From Dugong dugon (lineage: Eukaryota > Chordata > Mammalia > Sirenia > Dugongidae), in the NCBI GenBank assembly GCA_030035585.1, contig CM057462.1, positions 63,770,734 to 63,834,733 of the forward strand: a stretch of DNA of 64,000 nucleotides, given 5' to 3'. Made by a program: the position numbers and the translations under genes. The first letter of the stretch is position 1, and the number at the start of each line of letters is the position of its first letter. Shown here one piece after another: positions 21,700 through 33,274 of this stretch. Below the pieces are notes generated by a model. That model had not been told where the DNA came from. It made no database searches and saw nothing but the letters and a program-made list of their open reading frames with translations.

Positions 21700-21965
21700 A
21701 AACACTGTCATCTCTCATGTGGAACACTGCAATGTCTTGTCAGTAATTTTCTTGCTTCCACTTGTGTTCCCTCCAGTACATTCTCCACAAGGCAGCCAGA
21801 TTGCTCAGCCATCAGAAATAGTCATCAGATCACACCACTCCCTGGTTTAAAACCCTTCCCTTCCGGAACGGGAGCTCCATGAAGTCTGGGACCTGACATT
21901 CATATTCACTTCTGTATCCCCAGTGCCTACAGTACACAGCTACTCAGTAAAGATTACTTGCATGA
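21700..21965 (+). repeat. L2 LINE 3' fragment, internally deleted
   Basis: Sense L2 words are 'aaggcagccagattgctcagcc', 'cacaccactccctggtttaaaac' and then GGAGCTCCATGAAGTCTGGG, TGTATCCCCAGTGCCTAC, CTACTCAGTAAAGATTA. The middle of the usual 3' region is missing. Confidence 0.6.
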
Positions 21966-22049
21966 CTGGACCAAGTAATAACTTTAATTGAAAACAATAA
22001 TAACAACAAAAATCTTCTGTTATTTGTAGAAAATTGACCCCATTTCATT

Positions 22050-22880
22050 TTTTTTAATTCTAACATTGTAGTTAGTCTTCTCTAGTTTCTGAAAAGACGT
22101 CAACATACTCAGACGCTAAGCAATTTATCCCTCTCCTTCCCTCCAGCCAGCAGAAGCAAAGTAAAAGGAATTTGTGACTTACACACACAGAAGCATCTCG
22201 CTTCAGTTACGTTGCTTGAGAATAGATGTGAGATTATCCTGGTTGAACTAGACAGTTTCCATTTTTATTCTTTTAATTATAAACATAAACCATTGGGGGT
22301 AAAATCCAATGGAACTATGCCTGTCAGTTTCACAATTAGCATCTCATTTCAAGAGCCCAATCAACTCAAATGAGGGCCAGTGACCTTAATCTTTCCCCAA
22401 ATACAGTGCTTTATTCCTCTTATTAGGTAAAAATCTCCAAACTATGAAATATTGGGATTAACCCCATGTTTGTATCAGTGATGCTATTACCAGATTTAAA
22501 TAAGTCAAGAGACCTTTGTGACCCTGGTGTTACGGTTTGTATGGACAAAAGCAAGAAGGCGAAATCTGTGCAAATCAAGTAGGAGAAATAATAAGGCCAC
22601 TGAATAGATCCACTTTTTTTTTTTTTTCCATTTGTTTTTCTAAGACTGTGGAAGGAAGTGTGAGTTGGGGAGACTTATTTTGCCACCGATTAGCTAAAAT
22701 TAACCCAAGATGAGAGTAAAGCCCACAAGTCAAAGGCAGCTAATTTTAATCATAAAAGTCTGTTAAAAATCCAACCAGGAAAAAAAAAAAAATTCTTTGT
22801 GATATAGGAGAGGGTAAACTTGGTTTCTAACAAAGAAAGAAACAGAAAAAGACAAATCTGACCTGGCAAACAATGCATCT
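22050..22880. promoter_or_regulatory. candidate conserved non-coding block
   Basis: A largely repeat-free, AT-rich stretch with TTCTTTTAATTATAAACATA near 22268, CACAATTAGCATCTC near 22331, CTTATTAGGTAAAAATC near 22418 and GGATTAACCCC near 22455 (paired-type homeodomain-like). T- and A-runs occur at 22614-22627 and 22779-22791. The regulatory role is an inference. Confidence 0.3.
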
Positions 22881-24069
22881 ACTTAACACCAACATCCCTG
22901 CAGGGATTAGAACAAGACCATATATTCTGCAGGGTTAACGCCTCCTCTCAGTAGACCGAAGGTTCCACATATATAAACATGGGAGATGTATACAGAGGTA
23001 CCAACCATCCATTAGAACTTAGACAGACCTGTTACTAACGGGTTTGTTAACAACTATCTGGGCAGTTTCGGAGTAGATTTGGGGTGCACAAGATGCCAAA
23101 ACTACCCATGAAACATTTCGAGGTCAGCCAAGCAGCTGCCAGTCTTGTCCACCTGACTCCTAGTCATTGACTGACATGCCTTGAGTAGTTCCATCCAAAT
23201 CTTTGCAAGAGATTACTGATTTTTTTCAACTTGTTTGCACTGATGAATTGGCTGTTTGGGATCTGTATGGCTAGAATTCTTAAACTGCAAGAAATAGAAA
23301 CCAACATGTACTGAGCTTAATCAGCAAAGCAGAATTCATTAAAATGATGCAGGGTTTTTTTCCTGGCACTCAAGAGCATGAATGGCATCAGACCTCAAGA
23401 ACAAACTTGCTCCATCTCTCATTTCTGTTCTCAACACATCTGCTTCTCAGTTCACAAGACAGAAAGAAATGGTCACCCCTTGCTCCCACGTTCCCATCTG
23501 GTCTATTCTAGACATCATCTCAACCTGTACTAGGATCTTTGGACTCAAATTCTGAGAAGAAAGAATCTAATTGGCCAAATTTGAGCCAGGTATTCATTCT
23601 GATACATTCAACCATGACCAAGTAGGGGGTCACATGGTACAGACATGGTTACAGGCGTTTGTACTGAAAGATAGAGAGGGCAATTCAAGAAGATTACCGT
23701 GAGCTGGATAGAATCCTCCAGAAGGTATCCAGTACAGGATTGTACTGTCGCAACCAGAGACAACTGAACTAGCCTAATGCACAGAGACAGGACGAAGCCA
23801 AATGGTTCCCATTGTACCTTTGGTCCATTGCCTTAGGGTGAGAGACTGGTACCCAGCAGAGATTGATACCCTGCAGCTACACAGCATTCTGGGAACAGAG
23901 CCCAGGTTATACTCTCTGAGAACACGCTGAATTCTTCTTCTTCACAGTGGTTATCACAATTTATAATCCTACACTTATTTGTATCCTTGTTTAATGAGCA
24001 TACCACCACTCTCCCTCCCCTTAGTTTGAAGCTCTATGTGGACAGGTACCATTTTGGTTTTACTCACCT
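22881..24069. other. unique or very old DNA
   Basis: 23270-23700 may be an old repeat: 'gaattggccaaatttgagcc'-like and 'gggtcacatggtac'-like text recalls a dispersed element, but I cannot name it. No exon signal is seen. Confidence 0.3.
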
Positions 24070-24480
24070 TCATCTTACTGCTACCATACCTGGCACACAG
24101 TAGGCACACACTAAAGCATTGTTGAATGAAAGCCAGGGAAAGTTTGTCAGATGATTTGATACAGGAGTTGAGCCTTGAAGGACAAACAGGAGTCTTTTAG
24201 GAGAACAAGTGGGGAGAGTGTTCCTGGTAGAGGGAATAGAAGGTAAAAAGACACAGAGGCACGAGGTACAAATACAATAGACAGAACATGGTATCAGGGT
24301 CTCCAGCCTAGACTGTGAGGCAAGCGTGACAAGATCTGGCTGGCAAGGGGAGGTGGAGGCCATCTCATCGATGGCCTTGTACTTGAGACTGGAGGATTTG
24401 GAGCTAGGAAGCATATGCCTGGATTGGAGTTTTAGACAAAAACCATCTGATGGAAATGTGGGGACTGGATCGGAGGCAAG
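24070..24480 (-). repeat. L2 LINE fragment
   Basis: Reversed L2: 'tggcacacagtaggcacacac', TTGAATGAA, 'ggggagagtgttcctggtagagggaa', 'gatggccttgtacttgagac'. The 180-codon frame on the minus strand (24612-24070) lies in this relic and is not treated as a gene. Confidence 0.6.
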
Positions 24481-24651
24481 AGATGAATTAGAAAGTTTAT
24501 GTGGCCGTCCAAGAGAGAAAAGCAATTGTAGTATGGATGGGGAGGAAAAGATTTTAAAAGCAATTAACAAAGTAGAATCAGCAGAAATTCTGGGGAATAT
24601 CATTTTCTCCATTTTATAACAAGTGATTTAAGAACATCTTATCTTCCCCAC

Positions 24652-24865
24652 AGAATCCCTGGATGGTACAAATAGCTAACGTGCTTGGCTGCTAACTGAA
24701 AGGTTGGTGGTTCAAGTCTGCCCAGAAGTGTCTCAGAAGAAAAGCCTGGCAATCTACTTCAACAACAACAAAAAAAAAATCAGCCACTAAAAACCCTATG
24801 GAACAGTGCTACTCTGACATCCATGGGGTTGCCATGAGTCGGAATCCACTTGACTGCAACTGGTA
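24652..24865 (+). mobile_element. AfroSINE, sense
   Basis: AGAATCCCTGGATGGTACAA, GGCTGCTAACTGAAAGGTTG, TCAAGTCTGCCCAGAAGTG and GTTGCCATGAGTCGGAATCC. An A-rich AACAACAACAAAAAAAAAA stretch interrupts the middle. Confidence 0.9.
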
Positions 24866-25117
24866 CCCATCCTTGAGTACAATCTCCCCCACAAGACTGC
24901 AAGTTCCTGACTCTGTCTTCCATATTCTTGGGCCACCAGTGTTTGCACAGTGCCCACCCAACACACAGATTTGTTGAAAAAAATAAAGGAAGAGATGATT
25001 GAGTGACCAGTGACCAAGAGTGGGAGGAAGATATTGGGATAGGGTGCCGAGCAGTGCCCTTTGAGAGTTTCATAGAACCTGACTGCTTATGTTTATCTTG
25101 CTTCCCTAAAATGCTTA

Positions 25118-25280
25118 AAAACAAAACAAAACCTGTTGTCATCGAGTGGATTCCAACTCCCAGCAACCCTATAGAACAGAATAGAACTGCCCCATAAGGT
25201 TTCCAAGGAGCGGCTGGTGGATTCAAACTACTGACTTTTTGGTTAGCAGCCATAGCTCTTAACCATTGCACCACCGGAGC
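25118..25280 (-). mobile_element. AfroSINE, antisense, 15 bp target duplication
   Basis: GTCATCGAGTGGATTCCAAC, GAATAGAACTGCCCCATAAG and GCACCACCGGAGC. TCCCTAAAATGCTTA flanks it exactly (25103-25117; 25281-25295), which suggests a fairly young insertion. Confidence 0.95.
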
Positions 25281-25409
25281 TCCCTAAAATGCTTAGAGCT
25301 CCTAAACTTCTTTTATATCCACCTCAACACCCAGCACAGGCCTAGGCTCAGGGTAAAATGCCATACATCCCTGTTTAAGGGCTGAGCTAGGATAGCCTGA
25401 AATTCTTTA

Positions 25410-25629
25410 AAAAAAAAAAAAAAGAACCAGTTATCGTCAAGTCAGCTCTGACTCATGGTGACCCCACGTGTATCAGAGTAGAACTGTGCTCCATATGGCT
25501 TTCAAAGGCTGGTTTTTTGGAAGTAGATTGTCAGGCCTTTCTTCTGAGACGCCTCTGGTTGGATTCGAACTTCCAACATTTTGGTCAACAGCTAAGCGTA
25601 TTAACAGTTTGCACTATCCAGGGACTCCT
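25410..25629 (-). mobile_element. AfroSINE, antisense
   Basis: An A-rich edge is followed by AACCAGTTATCGTCAAGTC, GTAGAACTGTGCTCCATATG, GGAAGTAGATTGTCAGGCC and CTATCCAGGGACTCC. ATTCTTTA flanks both sides (25402-25409; 25630-25637). Confidence 0.9.
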
Positions 25630-25639
25630 ATTCTTTAGA

Positions 25640-27100
25640 AACCGCCCAATACAAAGACCTGAAGGGGAAAGAGAGTGACTGGCAGAGCTTCTGTCCTGCA
25701 AAGGGGCAGGAGCTTCTGCCCAGGGGCTTCTGTGAGGCTAGTTTAACCTAACTGAGCTGCCCTTCTCAGCTAAGTCCCAGGAGAAGGAAGGATAAAAACC
25801 CCTTCAACAGACCAAAAACAAAAAAACCAAATCTGAAACTCTTGGGCAAAGACCAAAGGCCAAAAGCCTCACAGAGCTGAGGCTGAACCTAAACAAATAC
25901 CCGAAGCTTCTGACCTTAAGAAATAATGCAGGTGAGTGAAGGTTGTTTCCAGCTTCTGGCACTTAATAGGTTTTCAATAAACATTTGATGAATAAGGAAT
26001 TAACGAACAAGCGTTTTTTACCCATTTATGGCACTTAAAAAACAGAATTATGACTGGACATATATCATTTTTTAAGTGAATAGCAGTATTACACTGTACC
26101 TACGAGTCTCTATGTGTCATTATCTTGATCTCTATTGTGCACAAGCAGGAAAACAGAGTTTACCTCAAGCGTTTGTTTCACTTCAATAAAAAGTCCTACG
26201 TGCAACTTTAGTCTCAACGTTCAACACGTTCAGAGGAAGCCTGACCTTTCCACCTTCAGAGTAAACTACACTTCGAGCTGCACACCCATTGGTGGCAAAT
26301 AGCCCTCCAGGAGGCATAAAATCCAGGGGGAAATAACTAGCCTGTGACTATTTCAGCTCTACGGCTGTCCTTAAAAATGCCGTTGGCCTATCAATCAATA
26401 TTCCTCTCTAATTACTTTGGTAGAGATACCCTATTCATACGAAGGAGTTTGCCTGAACTGAGAGTCACAAAGAGGGAAAAGGAAGAGAAAGGTAGAACAC
26501 GATACTGCACTATGATTACTTTGGTAACTTTTCTTACTTCTTCCTGGTTATACAGGTTTAACTTACAGCATGAATATTTCCTCAGATTACTAAAAACCTG
26601 GGCCCAAGTGTCATTTTTAGCCATTGCAGACCATTGTTTCAAGCAGCCAAGTCACGGCTTACTTAACCATTAGCCTCCTACTGGCCAGTCAGACCTGTCT
26701 CCATTTTGTTAAATGATACACAACGTTGTCACAGATAGCCCTGTGCACGAAGGTGTCCCCATATACAGTGAAACCTGTGAGAGCCGGAACTCGACAGGAC
26801 GGCCTTGTGTTTTCTGGGTCTCACGAGTTTTCTGCTTTGACAGGGTACAGTCTCACCACTTTTCTATTGCTCGTTTTAGTAGAAAATATTTTCGTTGTCC
26901 ATCCCGGAAAGGTTTCTGCCTCACACTGTTTCCGGCTTTCGCAGGTTTTACTGTATCAGGTTAATGATGAACTGGGAGAAATGCTGGGACGAACAATCGA
27001 GGGAGATAATGCACACAACTGAACGTTTTCTAAAAGAAACGACTGCCTTTGTGCCCTGATAGATTATGAGGCTGGACCGAGACTCTGTGACTTCCGCATC
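25640..27100. other. unique non-coding DNA
   Basis: No element is recognised. 26160-26340 (CTTCAATAAAAAGTCCTACG to GGCATAAAATCCAGGGGG) is repeat-free and could be conserved. Frames of about 100 codons around 26344-27022 overlap each other in several phases and have no domain. Confidence 0.35.
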
Positions 27101-27114
27101 CCTTCCAGCTTGAA

Positions 27115-27333
27115 ACCAAAACCCAAACCAAGCAGGTTGCTGTAGAGTCAATTCCAACTCATAGTGACCCTGTGTGTTACAGAGTTAGAACTGAGCTCCG
27201 TAGGGTTGTTTTTTAGCTGTAATCTTTACGGAAGTAGATCATCACACCTTTCTTCCACGACATCACCGGATAGGTTCGAACTGCCAACCTTTCGGTTCGT
27301 AGCCGAACACCAACTGTTTCCACCACCCAGGGA
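27115..27333 (-). mobile_element. AfroSINE, antisense, 14 bp target duplication
   Basis: CTGTAGAGTCAATTCCAAC, GTAGATCATCACACC, GGTTCGAACTGCCAACC and CCACCACCCAGGGA. CCTTCCAGCTTGAA flanks it exactly (27101-27114; 27334-27347). Confidence 0.95.
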
Positions 27334-27339
27334 CCTTCC

Positions 27340-27460
27340 AGCTTGAAGAACCACCTAACCCAAAATTCCTCATGATCAGCTGCTTCAGAATCTCAGGGGT
27401 GGGGCCCAGGCATCTGTATTTCTAAGTCATCCAGGTGGGAACCACCATGCTACATCCCAC
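27340..27460 (-). repeat. MER5-like hAT fragment
   Basis: CTTCAGAATCTCAGGGGTGG, GGCCCAGGCATCTGTATTTC and TCCAGGTGGGAACCACC match a MER5A inner region and end. Confidence 0.5.
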
Positions 27461-27848
27461 ACATCTCTTACAAGCGCACAGCTTACAAAGGACCCTTCAG
27501 GTCAGGGCTTTTCCTTGCAAACAGCTGAAGCCAGCTGTAGATGACTTAAGCAGCAAAGGAAGGCTAGAGGATAGTTCACAGTGTCAACGGGGAGAACTTG
27601 GTCTGAAAGCAGGTAGAAACCAGGAGACCAAGAAAAGTCTGGGTAGTACACCACCGTTGTCACTCCTGGAGCTGCCACCCCACCTGCTGGGCCCACAGCC
27701 ACCAGGATGAACTCTAATTTGTCCCCTGCCTCTCTCCATCACTTCCTCCAGAACCACTGCCTTGGGCAAGAGCATCTGATTGGCTGAGTATGGACCACAT
27801 GCCCATGCACAGGAGTACCTGACCCCCTTCATCTTGTGTATGGTAATC

Positions 27849-28050
27849 ATTGTTGGTAGCTGCTGTCACTTCTGACTCATGGTGACCCCATGTGTGCAGA
27901 GCAGAACTTCTCCATAGGATTTTCAAGGCTGTGACCTTTTGAAAGCAGATCACCAGGATTGTCTCCTGAGATGCCTCTGGGTGGATTTGAACCACCAACT
28001 TTTCGGCTTGTAGTCCAGCACTTAACCATATGCACCACTCAGGGACTCCT
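27849..28050 (-). mobile_element. AfroSINE, antisense
   Basis: TTGTTGGTAGCTGCTGTCAC, GCAGAACTTCTCCATAGG, GTGGATTTGAACCACCAAC and CACCACTCAGGGACTCC. It is the first of four same-strand copies in 850 bp. Confidence 0.9.
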
Positions 28051-28062
28051 ATATAGGAACTA

Positions 28063-28236
28063 AACCAAAAAAGAGAAAACCAACCCCCCTTGCCATCAAG
28101 TCAATTCCAACTCATAGTAATCCTATAGGACAGAGCAGAACTGCCCCATAGGATTTCCAAGGAGCAGCTGGTGGATTCAAACTGCTGACCTTTTGATTAG
28201 CAGCCGAGCTCTTAACCACTGAGTCACCAGGGCTCC
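28063..28236 (-). mobile_element. AfroSINE, antisense
   Basis: GCCATCAAGTCAATTCCAAC, GCAGAACTGCCCCATAGG, GCAGCCGAGCTCTTAACC and GAGTCACCAGGGCTCC. Flanks ATATAGGAACTA (28051) and ATATGGGAACTA (28237) form its target duplication. Confidence 0.93.
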
Positions 28237-28285
28237 ATATGGGAACTACTATCTCCCAGATAGAGAGAGTATACCAATGTTAAAT

Positions 28286-28476
28286 CAGTTGCCACAGTCA
28301 GCTCGGACTCATGGCAACCTCATGTGAGTCTGAATAGAACTGTGTTCCATAGGGTTTTCAGTGGTGAATTTTTCGAAAGTAAATCTCCAGGACTTTCTTC
28401 CGAGGTGCCTCTGGGTGAACTCACCCCTCCGACTTTTTGGTTAGCAGTTGGGTGGTTTGCACCACTCAGGGATTCC
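28286..28476 (-). mobile_element. AfroSINE, antisense
   Basis: CAGTTGCCACAGTCAGCTC, ATAGAACTGTGTTCCATAG, GTAAATCTCCAGGACTTTC and CACCACTCAGGGATTCC. Confidence 0.9.
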
Positions 28477-28486
28477 ATTAGGATGT

Positions 28487-28699
28487 TAACCAAGTAACTA
28501 TAACCAGTTGCTGTCGAGAGTATTCCAACTCACTGCAACCCCATGTGTGTCAGAGTAGAACTGCGCTCCATAAGGTTCTCATAGCTGTGACCTTTCAGAA
28601 GATTGCCGGGCCTTTCTTCCAAGGTGCCTCTGGGTAGGTTCAAACCACCAACCTGTCAGTATACACGCACTTAACTGTTTGTGCCACCCAGGGACTTCT
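28487..28699 (-). mobile_element. AfroSINE, antisense
   Basis: CAGTTGCTGTCGAGAGTATT, GTAGAACTGCGCTCCATAAG, GGTTCAAACCACCAACC and GCCACCCAGGGACTTC. Flanks ATTAGGATGT (28477) and ATTCGGATGT (28700) form the target duplication, in which the left copy starts at the end of the previous SINE. Confidence 0.9.
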
Positions 28700-28749
28700 A
28701 TTCGGATGTGACACAGCCCCAAAAGTCAAATACCTGCGGTACACTCTGT

Positions 28750-28870
28750 GACCTCTATTACGTCATTTGACTTTCAGAAGTTATTCCCCTGTCTTGCCGA
28801 CTAGGAAACTGAGGCTCAGACAGAGTAAATGATGTCCCAAACCGATACTAGAGGTGGAGGTGAGCTCTTT
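28750..28870 (-). repeat. MIR core fragment
   Basis: ACTAGGAAACTGAGGCTCAG followed by AGAGTAAATGATGTCCCAAA. Confidence 0.65.
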
Positions 28871-28879
28871 CTGCTATTC

Positions 28880-29800
28880 AGAACTACCTATTTGTTGTCT
28901 GATTTTATGAAATATTGACAATAAATGTCTCTCATTTGAGCAATGAGTTATTGGAAGAGGATCAGCTATCACAATCATTAGACACTGTACTTCATAAACT
29001 TACTCATCTGCACATCATTTGTCTTATTTTTTGTTGTTCTTAATACTTTTCGCTCCCGGAGAAAATACTGTGAGCAGTGAGCTCATCTGTTCTGCTACTC
29101 GATGTATTAAATTAACACCTCAATGCATGGACTAAAACTTAGAGGTGAAAAATCTGGTCCTTGCAGCCAAGACCAAATATCATTTATCTTAACCTTGCAT
29201 ATTAGGAAGACTGTTTAAAAATGCGACTTTGAAGTTCATTTGAAACAAAGGTGTTTGTAACATTATTTGCAAGACTAAATCTCAATGAAAAAAGTTGGAA
29301 CTCGGGAAATTTTAGAGCCGTGATAAATCTCAGAGGCACTTTTCTCCTTCTGCTCTGCCTTTGTCTGAGCTGCAGAAGCAAACTGGAAAGGGTCCAGGGT
29401 GAAGGAAACCAGGGGGTCACTCTGGAAGAGGTGACATTTGAGATTGGTGAACCTTGAGACTGGTAAGCCACATGCATCTATATGGAGGAGGAAGCATGCA
29501 GTAAGGCTGGTGGGAGGACACAGGGAGCCAGCAGGAGACAAGGCAAGACAGGAGTGAGGGGGACATTCTGACTTGACCTCTGGATAAAAGGACATTTGAC
29601 ATGAACTAAAACACAGCCATTAATAGTACATCCTTTTTATTACCAGCAATGTGGGTGTTGGACCATCTGGTCCAATTCCTAACCCCACCCCAGTCCTCAG
29701 CCCCATGAGTTCAGGGAAGTTGAGTGGTTAGGAATGAAGTATGGACCCAGGATGTCTGTGGAACACATTATTTTATAGTAAAATAGGTGTATATCATTAT
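28880..29800. other. unique non-coding DNA
   Basis: No element is recognised. 29090-29230 carries AT-rich words such as GATGTATTAAATTAACACC and CAAATATCATTTATCTTAACC. Frames on both strands at 29202-29602 are mutually overlapping and unconvincing. Confidence 0.35.
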
Positions 29801-30000
29801 ATACTCTCATTTATGTTTGTACATGCAAAAAATGTACAATGTAGGGGAAGAAAATCTAGGCTATAACCCAAACAGTACTGTTATCTCTAGGAGTGATAAG
29901 ATTGTAAGGGACATTCACTTTCTACGTTACATATTTTTGTAAGGTTTGAGTCTTCCTCAATGAGTAAGCATTTCTTTTGTGATCAGGAAAAATAAACACG
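29800..30000 (+). repeat. probable old LINE 3' end
   Basis: The pattern GTTATCTCTAGGAGTGATAA, ACATATTTTTGTAAGG, TCAATGAGTAAGCATTTC, TTTGTGATCAGGAAAAATAAA resembles a common degenerate L1-type 3' end with an A-rich tail. Confidence 0.4.
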
Positions 30001-31269
30001 GGTAGTTGTCATCTTTGTATGGTGATTTTCCAATCTGGCAAGCCAAGCTGAGATGGCCATATTAAAATAGCGACATCAACATGGTGGCGTCCAAAAGCCC
30101 TTCGTAGGGCCACAGAGGAGCTGAGAAACAAACATTCTGCCTCCCCCAGCACTCCTGCCTACTGCCCAGCCTCCTGGTTCATCACACTGACCTGTGCCAA
30201 GCTCACTGGGACCTTCAGGAAGAAGCCTTTTGGCGATACTGTTAGTTGAAGTTTTAAAGTCCCAATGGATTAAAATGGATCCATGATTGGAGAAAAGAGC
30301 GCTTCCCGAGCTGTCATCAGGGAGAAAGCCCATCCTCTGGGGCCATTTCACCGTTTTCCAGGGACTCTATAGAGAAATGTGTATAATATATAAATAATAG
30401 AACGCCAAGGTTGGGGGAAGAATCCGGGAGTTCCTAATGACCTGACTAGAAGATGAATGAGGGAAGAAATAAGGTGAATGTGAAGTGATCTAATTCTGGA
30501 TGGTTATTAGAATTATGAGCAAACTGCCCCAGGCTTTTAAGTCCAGTCATATTGCTACTGAGTTACTGTTTGGAGATGCACAACAGGAGGGGAGACGCTT
30601 TTAATGCTCTGGCATCTCGGCTGAAATGTCAAGAATGTTGTCCAGTTTAAAAACTGACTTAATAACATTAGCATCTCCTGCCTGCGCCCAGCAGAGACCT
30701 TCTTGCTGCGAAATGTCAGCACACGATTTCTCACGCCCAGACAGGGCCTCTTTGTCCCCAAGTAACATGGGGGGTTCTGTGCTGGCCAAAGGAGATGGTA
30801 ACAGCCTAAAGGTGTGTCAAGACCTGGGACTGTCCCCCAGGCCCCAGTGAGGGAACACAGGGGAAATGCCAGCTCTCAGAACAACTCAGAGGCCTGCTTC
30901 ACCCTCCTGTGGCAGAGACAGGCCTGGGGAGGTAGGGCTCATGCCCCCACCACCTGTTGGCAAGACACTCACCTCCAGAGCCCAAACTGTGCGCAAGTTA
31001 AGACGTTAAGACCACGAAGAGGCTCCCAGGGTTGACAAGGGCAAGACCAGGTACCAAGGATGAGTGAGCAAATATGTGCAGTTCCTCTTGTCCCCAACAA
31101 TGGAAACACAGCTGGGTATAAAACACCTCTGTCCCTGCCCTCATGGACCTCATATCCCATGGAGGAACCCAGCTCAACACAAATTACTACAAATAAATAC
31201 ATGTGACAACAGCTCTAAGGAAAAACAGAGGATGGTCGGAGAAGTTACGACCAAGAAACCTGGTTCAGA
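30001..31269. other. unique DNA with a possible conserved block at 30470-30720
   Basis: 30470-30720 is repeat-free and contains GGTTATTAGAATTATGAGC and CTGACTTAATAACATTAGC. The remainder is GC-richer and has no recognised element. Short frames on both strands show no domains. Confidence 0.3.
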
Positions 31270-31648
31270 TTGTTGTTGTTAGTTACTATCAAGTCAGCTC
31301 CAACTCCTGGTGACCCAATGCACAACATAATGAAACACTGCCTGGTCCTGTGCCATCTTCACGATCACTGGTATGCTCAAAAGCCCAGTGTTGTGGCCAC
31401 TGCGTATTTTGAGTGACTTCCAACCCACGGGACTCATCTCTCAGCACTATGTTGGACAATACTCTATTGTGATCCATAGAGTTTTCATTGGCTAATTCTT
31501 GGAAGTAGATCACCAGGCATTTCTTCCTAGTCTGTCTTAGTCTGGAAGCTCCGCTGAAACCTGTCCACCATGGGTGATCCTGCTGGTATTTGAAATACCA
31601 GTGACATAGCTTCTAGCATCACAGCAACATGCAAGCCATCATAACACA
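31270..31648 (-). mobile_element. internally deleted, non-autonomous RTE
   Basis: On the minus strand about 260 bp of RTE 5' leader and early endonuclease (CAGACTAAGACAGACTAGGA, GAAAACTCTATGGATCACAA, GTGGGTTGGAAGTCACTCAA) join directly to RTE 3' sequence (GTGGCCACAACACTGGGC through GTAACTAACAACAACAA). Nearly all of endonuclease and reverse transcriptase is absent. The same join occurs at 55.3-55.7 kb. Confidence 0.88.
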
Positions 31649-31854
31649 GGAAGTGACATTAAGTTGGAACTTACAGGACTGGGAGGAATCGAGCGTTGCA
31701 GGCCTTGGGATGGCATGTGTCAAGGCCCTGGGGCTGGAAAAGCCGTCAGCTGATCAAGGAATGGAAAGGGAAGCAGTATGTTTGGAGTGCTATGAGCAAG
31801 AGTGAGAGCAGCATTGATAAACAAACCAGGTGGTAGGGCCAGGGAGACATCCCA

Positions 31855-32262
31855 GAGAGCAGCTGTCAAGAGCCTGTGCTTTGGACACAACCAGACTCAG
31901 GTTCAAGTCCTGACTCCATCAGTTACTAGTTGTGTGATCTGGGCAAGTGACTTTACCTCTCTGAGCTTATCTCCTCAAACACAAAGAAAGGGCATAATAA
32001 TCCCTGTGTGGCAAGATCAACGTCAGGATTAAATGGGAGAACACACACAAAGTGCTTCCTTGGTGCAATAATGACCTATAAAAACAAATCGAACCCGTTG
32101 CCATCAAGTCAATTCCAACTCATAGCAACCCTATAGCATGGAGTAGAACTGCCCCATAGGGTTTCTAAGGAGCAGCTAGTGGATTCGAACTGCTAACCAA
32201 GTTCTTAACCACTGTGCCACCAGGGCTCATAGTAAACAGTCAATGGATGAAAGTTAGTGTTG
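31855..32262 (+). repeat. MIR split by an AfroSINE
   Basis: Sense MIR: GTTCAAGTCCTGACTCCATC, TTGTGTGATCTGGGCAAGTG, TCAGGATTAAATGGGAG. Its 3' end (CATAGTAAACAGTCAATGGA) resumes at 32227. Confidence 0.78.
32085..32228 (-). mobile_element. AfroSINE, antisense
   Basis: GCCATCAAGTCAATTCCAAC, GTAGAACTGCCCCATAGGG, GTTCTTAACCACTGTGCC, ACCAGGGCTC. About 15 bp of the usual 'gaccttttggttagcag' box are missing. Confidence 0.9.
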
Positions 32263-33274
32263 ATAGCGAGAGTATTCCACAGTCTTTCAGTGGCCACACT
32301 GTGTCTCCCCAGTGCCATTTGCCCTGGACATCATGAAAGTATAACTTTTTAAATCTTAGTCTGACCTCCAACACCCCAACACAAACCCTAGGTCTTCGAA
32401 GGAATTATCATTTTCAAACTGTACTTCTGCAGCTGTCAATCTCTCATTTCTTCTCCCTCTGCTTCACAGCTGCACCATGGGGGCTCCTACTCCACATCAC
32501 CCCCTCTTGCCTCCAGTCTCTGCAGAAATTCTGGCTGGGGAGGGTATGTCAGGCAGTCCCAGCCTCTCCAGAGGTTGAAATGAAACCAGAGGCCTCAGTC
32601 TGGCCTCAGCGGCTCAACCATGACTCTGGGCTCCACTGCTGCTCAGAGCTCTAGGAGCAAGCCCTGAGACCTGTGTGGAGTCCCGGCCACCTCCTGCCCA
32701 CCCCACCCCTGACCATTGCCTGACCTAGAACCCCCGAGTTTCCTGCCCTTAGCACTGTGAGCATGCCCTGGGGACCTAAACTGGCCCCCTGCTTAAACCC
32801 TCTCATCTGCCTCCTGCCCAGGGGAGGCACTCTTGTCTATGGGCCACAGCACAACCACATCTAGACAGAGCTCCCAGTGCCAACAGTCCCTATGGGAGTC
32901 CCAGGGACCTCCATCACCTGTCTCCCTGTCACCCAACCCAGTAGCCCTCCTAGGACCATAAGGACCAGTGTCCTGTGAAGTCTGTCATACTTTGGATCCA
33001 GGGCTTTAGGTCACCCTGGCCAAGGCAAGGCTCCAGTGCACACTCAGCCTGGCCCAGCCACCTCCTTCGCAGATATGCCATTGCCCAAGGCCCATCCCCA
33101 TGCATCATCCCTGAGCCCACCTAAGTTAGAAGAGCATGCTAGGTTTCTACACTGCATCCTCCCTTTCTCACATGCCCTCCTCATCTCACCCTGCCAAGAA
33201 CATCATCGTTAAAATACAATCCTATGTTGTAGAAGAGACTCCTGGGAAAACAGCTTTTAAAACAATAGAATTTT
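32263..33274. other. C-rich non-coding DNA
   Basis: About 1 kb of C-rich sequence with no repeat and no long frame on either strand. No CpG island is evident by eye. Confidence 0.4.

Noticed and set aside
24070-24612. 180-codon minus-strand frame
   Set aside because: It overlaps an antisense L2 relic, shows no domain and has Ser/Leu-rich composition expected from reversed L2 DNA.
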